Shown: in pieces, positions 55,074 through 64,000 of the stretch
How positions within the stretch are numbered: the first letter of the stretch is position 1
Layout: the number at the start of each line of letters is the position of its first letter
Assembly: GCF_029784135.1 (NCBI RefSeq)
Contig: NC_073744.1
Location: forward strand, 72,404,593 to 72,468,592
Reading direction: 5' to 3'
Length of the DNA stretch: 64,000 nucleotides
From: Toxorhynchites rutilus septentrionalis
Lineage: Eukaryota; Arthropoda; Insecta; Diptera; Culicidae
Position numbers and translations under genes: made by a program
The notes under the pieces: generated by a model
The model's input: the letters and a program-made list of their open reading frames with translations, nothing else
The model's database searches: none
Told to the model about the DNA's origin: nothing

Positions 55074-55660
55074 GTTGTGTCCGAGACACGACCGCATAAT
55101 TGACGTAGAATTCCGTTAGGCTATCTGTTGGTTGTGGATATGTTTGAAGAATTACATCGTTAAACTCTTCGATAATGATTTGGTTGTGATGTCTCTGTTA
55201 GGGAATACATTTCGGTAGGAACAAAAGTTTCCCATACTTTCATGTATTTGCAATGCCGATTTCCCCCAGGCAGCTTGGTTTTGATGTCTCTGTTAGGGAA
55301 TACATTTCGGTGGGAACAAAATCTCCCCCTACTTTTATGTATTTGCAATGCCGATTTCCCCCAGGCAGCTTGGTTTTGATGTCTCTGTTAGGGACCCGCC
55401 GCATGTGTCGTCAATTTCATAGGGGTTGAGTTTTTTCAATTGTTCGATAGTTAGTTTCATGACATATATTATTCTTTTCAATATAAAAAAATGTTATGGA
55501 GTGCCGAAATCGATTGACGCAAAAATTTCATCAATCCATCATGAAATGACTGAGCAATAAGCGTTTTAAATTGGACAATTGCTCGATGTGCTCGATTTTC
55601 AATTTTCAATTTGTACCCCAATATGTTTCCGAAAGACGTAATACTACGTCAAAATTGTGT
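55074..55660. repeat. GACGTAG-ended repeat with 94-base tandem array
   Basis: GGTTGTGTCCGAGACACGAC and TTGACGTAGAATTCCG at the left, with GAAAGACGTAATACTACGTC at the right (55633-55652), relate it to 11860-12890. Inside, three units start with GATGTCTCTGTTAGGGA at 55188, 55282 and 55378, so periods are 94 and 96 bases. Each full unit contains TTTGCAATGCCGATTTCCCC. Confidence 0.6.
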
Positions 55661-55877
55661 TGTTGAATTATTATTTTCGTTTTGTTCGACAAATCATATA
55701 AGTTTATTCTAATTTACATAACGCACATAATGAAAACTGCTTAGATGTTTTTTATATTTATTGTAATGAGTTCAAAGAAAATAAACGATCTTCAATATAA
55801 TTGAACGTGGCTTATCATAAAGCATTCAGAAAAATGCATGCACATCATATCTGGCATCCTTGTGCTGAGTTATTTAT

Positions 55878-56507
55878 GCGGGCGCTACACGATTCGTCCA
55901 ACGTTTAACTCGAATGTTGGACTCAAACTTTTGACTCGATGAATCGACAAATGTTGTGACGAATGTGCTGCTACACGGTGAAGTGAATGTTCGATTCAAT
56001 GCAATCGGTCCAAACAATCGGCGAGTATTTGGATCGAATGTTTATTGTTTTTATTTACTATCAAAAACGTTAGGAAACTGGATGACAATGCGAGTATTGA
56101 AATTGCTGCCGTAGCAATTCTACTGATATCGGGCTGTAAATTAAAAATGGTTGAAATCAATATTATTAAACTGCAATATTTTGCCGAATATTCTGAATTT
56201 TATGAATTAATTTCATAGATCCTTCATCTAAAATTTGTAAACAAACCAATCTGTCAAAGATAGATTCGGACGAATCGTGTAGCGGTGTATCGAATTTAAT
56301 CGAGTGTCGAATCAACGAATGACAAAAATCCTTTGACTCGTGCCACTCGCGTTGGAAGGTAACCCACAACGAACGGATTACCTTCCAACGCGAATATTCG
56401 ACACTGGACATTGGAGGTTCGTAGCTCGTCTGTCGACTACACGATGCGTCGAATCATCGAGCGTCCAGCATTCGAGGGTGTTCGTAGCATCGTGTAGCGC
56501 TGGCTTT
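55878..56507. mobile_element. Foldback/MITE with GGCGCTACACGAT ends
   Basis: GGGCGCTACACGATTCGTCC at the left and ATCGTGTAGCGCTGGC at the right are inverse ends. Multiple TTCGA/TCGAA-containing words (CGAATGTT, ATTCGACAC) recur in both halves. An inner hairpin lies at about 56350-56392 (GCGTTGGAAGGTAACC with GGATTACCTTCCAACGC). No coding is recognised. Confidence 0.65.
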
Positions 56508-58329
56508 ACATGTACAATGGAGTGGAATGAAACATAAAAAACGCGCGATCTAAAGCGATCAGTATGTACGCGGTGAGCTCCAATTAATCGCTCTGCATCA
56601 CTTCGCACCGCACCGCGTTTACTATGTCCCCGGCCTTAGAGCTCGACTGATAGAGCTGTCAATTTTTTTCTGTTGACTCATGGGTTAGTATGATTGATGA
56701 ATCGGTAGTTTCGTCAGGGAGTGAGAAGGTAAACTCATGAAAAATCGACAACTTTTGTCCCTTTTTTAATGCAAACGTTAATATAAAATTTCATTGAAGT
56801 TCCCCTTGAATTTTTACTAGTTGGTCCAGTAGAAAGCGAATGTCGATAACTGGATTGCCCTTCTCGCCCAGTTAGCGAACGGCAACCGTATTAAAATTTA
56901 TGTGATACACTTCAAAAAGCTAACATTGCACAATGGTCTAGGAGATGCATTTAAGTGGAAATTAGCATTTAGAGCTCGACAGTTAGTTACATATGATAGA
57001 GCGCACATTTTTATGTTATCAAAAATAGGGTGACCAAAATTATCGATGAAATAAAAAATATAACTTTTTTATCTTAATAGACAAAGGGAAACCTAGTTCG
57101 ACAATGTTGTAGCCCCGGTTATTCGAAACATCTTTGTAGAACAAAGTTTTTTTTCTATCACTTGAAATAACCGATATAGCGCCTTTTTTCTAAGTTGCAT
57201 TAGGGTCACCATGAATAGAACTGTTTTCTTGCTCTTATTTTTATATATCAAATTCTACATGCTAACTGTCTTCGATATACTTTTAGAGTTTACTAATACA
57301 AACATTTCGCGATGCAGAACTTGTCAATATCTCAACTCCACTCAAAGCTATTGATATTTCTTCACCAAAAATACGCTCTCTTCATTTTTTCATAACATAA
57401 AAAATGCTTGTTGACGGAATTTGAAAGAACAAATTTCACTCTATATAATATGTGTGGTGGATCACACCATTGAGGTAGATGGCGGTTCCTTCGGCTGAAG
57501 GAGGCCTGGATGATAGCTCAGGAGATTCGATACTTTTTCACTTTAGTCTTCTGGAAGATCATACAATTTCGATGTGGCTTGTGGAGAATGGAAACACACT
57601 TTGGATAACTACTAAATACACTCGGATGGCTTATTAACGCGATGTTGCTTGGTAAAAGGTTGGAATTGGAATGGAAGATGGCGCAGCGAGTAAAATGAGG
57701 ATGTTTTGTTTTTTTGGTATGAAATTCGTTCAAATTTTCTAGAAAAATCAGAATTTATCTTCAAATTTCCCGGTTTCATGTATTCTTTCCACGCTGAAAA
57801 GGTTAGAAAATCATCATTTTACAATGTGCTATGTACATTACGAGGAATGGCTTGTTATAAGAATTGTAACTTTATTTTTTTCAACTAAGTAAACGATGAA
57901 TAGAGCGTTTTGCGCTTAAAATATTGCAAATTCTTCTCGTATCGGCCCCTACATAATCAATGATATCAGCCAATTTGATATGATATCGATTTCATCGCAA
58001 TTATCCATAGTATCAATAACCGGTATGCATTATCAAACTTAAAATTTTCGAAGATTATCTATGACTTTGGTCAAATCGCGTGTTGAAACCATCGTAAATA
58101 TACAAAACTCCAACTTTCTTACCATATATTGACGACATTCAATGCCTGAAATGAATCTAAATTGAAATAAAATGAATAATCACCACCGAATATTGCTTTT
58201 CAGTGCGTAAAATAAACAAACACCCTCACTTTTGTAGTTCTGAGCTCTAATGTAGGTGTCGCATGAGCTGATTCAGCTTTGCGTAAATTCGTCAATATGA
58301 TGTTGCCGTAGTGTCGTACACCACATATT

Positions 58330-59090
58330 GGGCCTGATTCTCGAATACACTTCACGGTGGAAACGAGAAGATGTGTATCCGCGATAACAACGGTACGGTG
58401 TCGACATCTGGATACGAAATTGGATCCCCACTAAAACTTATCATTATAATAGCAAAATATCTTCAGATAAAATTTGTGTTTGAGATTATTATACCACATA
58501 AAGGAAACAAAGTTTTACATTCACAGTGACCACCAGTTTGATACGAAGAAGTTAATTTTCATTAATAATTTTTATTTGAAAAGTGCTCATTCTGCCTGAA
58601 AACCCATTATTATCTTCGACATTCCACTAACTCGTAAAACGCAGTTCAATGGCGTGCCATTCATTTCGGACCTGATTCTCAAATACACTTCGAATACACT
58701 TCACGGTGGAAACGGAATGAAACGTATCCGCGATGACAACGGTACGGTGTCGACATCTGGATACGAGATTAGTTTCCCACTAAACTTATCATTATAATAT
58801 CAAATTATCTTCAGATGAAATTTTTGTATGAGATTATTATATCACATGAAGAAAACAAAGTTTTCCACTCACATTGAATACCAGTTTGATACGAAGAAGT
58901 TAATTTTCATTAATGATTTTTTATTTGAAAAGTGCTCATTCTGCCTGAAAACTCACTATTATCTTCGACACTTCACTAACTCGTAAAACGTAGTTCAATG
59001 GCGTGCCGTTTATTTCGTTTCCACCGTGAAGTGTATTCGAGAATCAGGCCCTTCGTTTTCACCGTGAGGTGTATTCGAGAATAAGACCCA
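58330..59090. mobile_element. GGGCCTGATTCTC MITE, tandem copies
   Basis: GGGCCTGATTCTCGAATACA begins at 58330. A second, slightly altered start (GGACCTGATTCTCAAATACA) is at about 58670. The inverse end GTATTCGAGAATCAGGCCC finishes at 59051, and a second, diverged inverse end lies at 59052-59090. The two halves are about 340 and 380 bases and strongly alike (TTATTATA.CACAT, AAGTGCTCATTCTGCCTGAA). A truncated relative is at 10919. Confidence 0.75.
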
Positions 59091-59639
59091 TCGAGATGAA
59101 AAATAGAAGGTGGGAAGATTCACGGGTTTTGCTTGTGTTAAACTTTGATTGTATTAGTAGCCAGGAAGATAAGAAGTTTACATATCAGGCATAACAGTCA
59201 GTTACTCAAATGGTACAAAATTGAATGTGTCAACGAATAACGTTGAAAGAGGATAGAAGAGAAAATAATTACATATTTCCAAAAAATATTTTTCGCGTTA
59301 CATTCATCATTTGAAAAATAAACAGAACATGTCACGAACCAAAATGTTTCATTTTTGTTATTTCTTCTTATATCAGAATTAGTATTCTAATTTTTACTAT
59401 GTTTGGATTTTAGAGCATCTTCATAGTAGTTTATCTGTTGTTAGCAATTGTAATTCCTTTTTCCACAATTAGGGTGCTGAGCACTTCATTCGTCTAAAAC
59501 TAGGACGGAAGCAGAAAACTTTTCGTCTCAATTTAGGTCATATGGAGTCTATTCAATTTATTTTTCAAGTGCATTTTACGCGGAAAAAAAACTTGCTACT
59601 TTTTTCTCATGCGCTGTAAAATGTTTTCCGCCAAAGGAA

Positions 59640-59950
59640 AAAACGATTTTGTAACTCTGACTTTGTTCATTTACGTTTTTGGTCGATGTAACGAGAAGTT
59701 AAAATAAGATTGAAATAAAGTTTAGAACACCTCAACAATACTGAAATTTCAGTTGGGCCCCTATGATTTTGAACGCTAGCATTGATTTAAGAAAAAATAC
59801 TAATTTGTTCATTTCATCTGCTTATTTTTACTTTTAATAACAACATTTTTCCTATGTAGTGGACTATTATAAAAAAAGTAACTGACGTCACAGATTTAAA
59901 AACCTCCCACCTCCCTTCCCACCTTTCATTTTCCATCTCGAAGGCCCATT
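59640..59950 (-). repeat. Dispersed repeat family R5, inverted copy
   Basis: Its inverse matches 25950-26260, including AATACTGAAATTTCAGTTGG and CATTTTTCCTATGTAGTGG as read here. It lies inside the 3.9-kb element. Confidence 0.7.
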
Positions 59951-61475
59951 GCCTTTTGGATGGGAGGGAATGATTTGGATAGGAAAAAGGATAGGGATGG
60001 ATATTAAAAATTGGAAATTTGGAACACTTGCTCCTCGTTTGCACTGTGGGGCGCGAACAATGTGATTTTGAAAACTATGTTATTTTTTGCGTTTAAGTAA
60101 ATTAAAATTGAAATCAAGATTTTTTGGAGATAGATAGATAACTTTGAGCGTGATTTAGATATTGACAAATCTCTTAATTCTACTGAAAGTTATTGATGGT
60201 TTTTACCCAACAACTCATGATTTCGATTTCAATTTACTCAAATACAAAAAATAACATAGTTTTGTAAACCACACATCATGTAGAATGAAATGTTTTTTTC
60301 AAATTCCACTATTAAGCTTTTTTTATGTTTGTCCTGGAAAGAATGACAAACATTTGAAGTGAGCGTATTTTTTGGGAAGAAATATCAATAACTTTGAGTG
60401 AAGTTGAGATATTGACAAGTTCATCGAAAAATGTTTGTATTAGTAAGCTCTAAAAGTCTTCCGAAGACAGTTTGCATGTAGAATTTGAAATATAAAAGTA
60501 AGAACAAAAAAACAGTTTTTTCATGGTGACCCTAACGCAACTTAGAAAAAAGAGATAGAAACGCAACGGTTATTTCAAGAGATAGAAAAAAACTTTGTTC
60601 TACAAATATTTCAAATAACTGGGACTACAACATTATCGAACTATGTTTACCTCTATCTATAAAGATAATAAAGTTATATTTTTTATTTCATCGACAATTT
60701 TGGTCACCCTATTTTTGATAACATAAAAATGAGCGCTCTATTATATGTAACAACTTTGTCGAAGACAGTTTATGTCTAGAGAATAACTGTCGAGCTCTAA
60801 ATGCTAATTTCCACTTAAGTCCAGGAGGTGCATCATTGTGCATTGGTGAGAATTGATAATAATAATAGAACATGTTTCGTTTTTTTACATGGATTGATAA
60901 ATTATATGAGGTAACTGCGCTTTAGGAGAACGCTATTATGAAGTATTTTGGAGCGCGATGCAGTTTTACGACCACTTACACATCTCCAATATTCAGTAGT
61001 ATTTGTCCCTTATATTCGTAATTGTCCTATTTCGTTCACGAAAGTGATCTCTATGACATAAGCTACGAGAACACTGCATACATTTTTGATCGCATACATT
61101 TTGTTTTGAGATTCAACCTTGTCCAGCAAACATTGCAAATACCCACAATAATGGATAGATACGTAACAAACATGATTTGATTCCTACAATTGTACAATAG
61201 CAGAACAGGTATTGGATACTTTTTGCTTCTATTTGTGATATTTTTGTGATTCAAACTGGCTGCAATTTGGAGAGAAAGTAATCAAAAAGCGAACAGCAAA
61301 ACATACGTTGCGCAAGAGGATTAGAATAGGCCAATATTGAAAGAAGCAAATAGCATATTTATTAGGGAAACAATCAATCATAGTAGAATAGTAAAACAAA
61401 TACGGTGGAATACGTGTAGAATTCTATATTTTAAATGTACAATTAGAGAATGGAAAACTGTTAGTGGCATGACTT

Positions 61476-62395
61476 CTATGAATCCGAAATTCCTTGCTCA
61501 GTTATAACGAAATGACACTCACTAGCAGCGGCTGTCGGAGAAAATAGTAATCGACAGACTCGTGCATTGGTTCCCTGCGTTCGACTTAGCTGTAAACGGG
61601 TATGTACCAAGCTACTCCAGGCAAGCCCAAGTGCTGGGATAATCTTTTCGTCACCCAATGTTGAGCTGTCGATCAACGATCGAACTTGATTGGTGCATAC
61701 CACGGCTAAATCGAACTGCTCTTGTAAGAGATATAAGGCATGAACCACTTTTCGAAATGAATGTGCTCGGTCAACGTAGTTTTGCTCGGCGGCGTAGGCA
61801 GCTGTTATGGAATCAATTACGATCAATCCGATTGGATTGTTCTTCAATAAAACAGGGAGACGTTGCAGGATGCACTGCTCTAATAATGTCTGTGAACAAT
61901 GTTTAGTGAATTAAATACAATAAAAATTCCGCTGTTGCTCATCACTTACCGAGCTGTTCACATTTTCTAGGAAAATGTTATCCGTGAAGTTGATAGTTTT
62001 AACGTTCGAAGCATCATACTTCGTTGCAAACCGCTCATGCATTTGCATTAATCTTCTGGATGGGAATGGATGCTCGGTGCTGATGAAAACCACTCCTTTT
62101 TCCATGCCCTCAGTATGGTGTTGAAACTGAGAACTCAACGATAGATGAAGAGAGAGTTGGGTTTTGCCAGAACCCGCCTCACCTGCTATTTCCACTATTC
62201 CACGGGAGTTTATTCCCCCGCCAGTAAGTTCATCCAGGGAGCCAACGTAGAATTTTATTTTGCGCCATCGTCGTGCACTGTGCTGTTCAGCCCATTTTAC
62301 TGATTTAATATTGATCCAGTACTACATTCGAAATGAATTATGGAACAGTATATTTTACCTGTTTGGAAACCTAATGTATTTTTTTCATTCGCCAT
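61476..62395 (-). CDS. spn-B: RAD51 paralogue, XRCC3/spindle-B type (three exons)
   Basis: RAD51 paralogues help RAD51 load during homologous recombination. The fly relative spn-B acts in meiotic break repair. Exons on the minus strand are 62359-62395, 61950-62299 and 61476-61889. Introns of 59 and 60 bases have GT/AG borders and phases that fit, giving 266 residues. The Walker A box is GEAGSGKT (residues about 52-59) and Walker B is LIVIDS (about 151-156). XRCC3-like wording includes MEKGVVFISTEHPFPSRRL, IFLENVNSS, TLLEQCILQRLPVLLKN and CTNQVRSLI. The N-terminal small domain of vertebrate XRCC3 is largely absent. The 13-residue first exon is inferred from a matching splice phase and is the weakest part. 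TTTATT at 61355-61360 is a candidate poly(A) signal on the minus strand. Confidence 0.85.
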
Positions 62396-62639
62396 TGATT
62401 CAGGGGAGATTTTGGTTTTAATTGCTATCACAGCATCTTCAATTTATCCACTAGTTCATTTCAATGAACAAGACAAATGTTTGTATTTAGTGTTGACATT
62501 TAAATTCGTGTGCACAGTGAAAGAAATTATAAAAAATGGTCAAGACCTGTGTCATGCGGATACAATCAAATTGATTGTCAAGAAAATCCAATCGAAATGT
62601 CCGAAGAGATCCAATAATCAGGAGGGAAGAAAAGTGTTA

Positions 62640-62880
62640 CTTTTCTGATAATAATCCACTACATAGAGAAAGTATTGTTATGAAAAGCAGGCATAATCGA
62701 ATTAAATAAAATGAACGAGCTACATTTTTTCATCAATTAATGCTAGCGTTTGAAATCATAAAAGCGCAACTGATAATTTGGTAGATTCTGAAATTGCAGT
62801 ATAATTGACTTCTAAACTTTTCTAAACTTAATTGTAATTCTATTTTACTTCTCGCCAAATGTTAGGTTTTTATTGTTCTG
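62640..62880 (+). repeat. Dispersed repeat family R5, copy 4
   Basis: CCACTACATAGAGAAAGTAT, ATTAATGCTAGCGTTTGAAA and TTTTACTTCTCGCC are shared with the copies at 25950, 47045 and 59640 (inverse). Confidence 0.6.
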
Positions 62881-62899
62881 AACACTAGAATTATATTAT

Positions 62900-64000
62900 T
62901 TGAGCTTTTTTCTTTTATAAAAACAACTAAAGGTGCCCGTGCACTGTTTGTCCAGGGGTCAAATTTTTGACACATTTTGACAGATAAAATTTAGTTTGAT
63001 ATTTGTACAAACACTACTCTTCAATTATTGACAGTGGCAAACAATGTCAAACATCGGACATGGAAAAAAATGAGTGATATATTTAAGCTAGCCTTATCAT
63101 GTACCGACAGGTTTGAAGAACAGACCGAAAAAATATTTCAGGCATTCAATAACTGAATATTCGCTTGTCGTGTTTTGGGTCAAATATATTTGATCAGTAC
63201 ACGTTGATCAAATTTTATCTGTCGAAAAGAGGAGAAACGGTTGACAGCGTGGGAAAAACAGACAGCATGGGGAAAAGTTGCAAGATTTTTTTTCCAAGCA
63301 TAATGTACTTGAAAAATAGATTTGATTAAGTCTGCATGACCCAGGTTAAAACTATTCTTCTTCGTGTAACGCTTGTGTTTGGTCGAATGATCAGATACTG
63401 AGGCGTCGTGCACAAATTACGTAACGCATGTAGGGGGGGAGGGGGGTCGAGGTTTTGTTACTTATAGCGAATTCGTTTTTGTTCAGTTTCAACCCCAGTG
63501 CCGAACTAACTGCAGTCAAAACGTTTTTTTATTCACTCAGTTTCGCACTCAGTGTCGCACTAGTTCGCCCAGGAAGCTGTTAGTTTCGCACTGAGATGTT
63601 TCAAGGGTTGGCACTCGGGTTCACCAATACAACTATACTGAACTGTCAAGTTCCGAGTATTGTTTTGGAACATCTAAAAATAAAGACTATGAAAATGGAA
63701 AACCTGCTGCTCTTGCTTTTGTATTATTGTAATCGTAATCCAATTCGGATTCTGATTTTGAACAGTATGTTCGTGTAGATGGCATTAAGCTCCGTGTGCT
63801 TTCATTGGGAGGCGAAAATTATTATGGATATTCAGGAGGAATAAACATACTCTCAAAATCAAAATTATGAATGAAAATTTACTTTAACGTATCGAATATT
63901 TATTTTATGTGATAAAATAAGAGGTTTTTTTCCGATGTCGCAGAAACATTGAACGAAAACTGTGTTTAACGATGATACTATATTATAATAGTAATTATTT
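62900..64000. other. Spacer with MITE end and R1 repeat copy 3
   Basis: No gene is seen. At 63402-63470 there is the left part of the GGCGTCGTGCACAAATTACG MITE with its GGGGGGGAGGGGGG run. At about 63775-63990 there is an R1 member (AATTATGAATGAAAATTTAC). Confidence 0.55.

Larger units (their letters stand above)
56932..60838. mobile_element. 3.9-kb element with about 540-bp terminal inverted repeats
   Basis: The left arm 56932-57460 and right arm 60290-60838 are inverse and colinear over about 530-550 bases. Shared text includes AAGTGGAAATTAGCATTTAG, TTTTATGTTATCAAAAATAG, AGAACAAAGTTTTTTT and TTGAGATATTGACAAGTTC-type words. The outer ends both contain GCACAATG. The roughly 2.8-kb centre contains a MITE cluster (58330-59090) and an R5 repeat (59640-59950). 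I found no transposase on either strand, so the element is non-autonomous or of a type I do not recognise. Confidence 0.7.

Noticed and set aside
62340..62648. A 102-codon plus-strand frame opposite the XRCC3-like 5' end
   Set aside because: It overlaps the inferred first exon, has no recognisable domain and runs into an R5 repeat.

Overview
The window looks like a piece of a culicine mosquito genome, most likely Aedes (my inference). It has a few short-intron insect genes widely spaced in AT-rich DNA that is packed with nested transposable elements: BEL/Pao, Ty3/gypsy, I-clade and other LINEs, mariner, ITmD37E, Tc1 and Tc3 relatives, a tRNA-derived SINE, and many terminal-inverted-repeat and foldback elements. 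The families seen (DD37E transposase, GGCGTCGTGCACAAATTACG repeats) fit a culicine. The species call rests on pattern recognition, not on a search.

Four host protein genes can be supported. (1) An annexin close to Drosophila AnxB10, minus strand, 810-1813, with its first coding exon not found. (2) Ferrochelatase, plus strand, 13804-15367, three exons, complete at 392 residues: the last step of haem synthesis, with catalytic residues and C-terminal [2Fe-2S] cysteines present. (3) An R7-family RGS protein (DEP, GGL and RGS domains), plus strand, 27720 to about 29397, at least four coding exons with the 3' end uncertain. (4) A RAD51 paralogue of the XRCC3/spindle-B type, minus strand, 61476-62395, three exons, 266 residues. 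They do unrelated jobs and show no sign of working as a unit.

Layout. 1-3070: annexin and spacer. 3075-4965: decayed pogo-like element with inverted ends and a transposase N-terminus relic. 5036-7612: gypsy element with deleted interior. 7627-8396: mariner deletion derivative. 8472-8964: SINE with a 13-bp target duplication. 9018-10919: palindromic cluster of about 465-bp inverted-repeat elements, one interrupted by a TA-flanked MITE. 11025-11515: Tc1 relic. 13804-15367: ferrochelatase. 15797-16735: palindromic tandem repeats and a hAT-like end. 16974-23925: nearly intact BEL/Pao element inside a foldback repeat (16800-24870). 25390-26720: two copies of another foldback element. 27720-29397: RGS7. 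29860-32757: transposase relic, a tandem array between inverted ends, LINE reverse-transcriptase relic and MITEs. 34870-44870: repeated spacer blocks carrying histone H3 (and one H4) pseudogenes, split by an I-clade LINE (37070-42083). 45120-46095: Tc3-like relic. 50098-53180: ITmD37E relic and an almost complete mariner. 53573-56507: several MITEs. 56932-60838: 3.9-kb element with about 540-bp inverted ends and no recognised protein. 61476-62395: XRCC3-like gene.

The most unusual feature is the H3 pseudogene family. Every copy that covers the N-terminus carries the same stop in place of Lys9, and the copies share internal deletions and the histone-type 3' stem-loop. The already broken gene therefore seems to have multiplied as part of a larger repeat unit.
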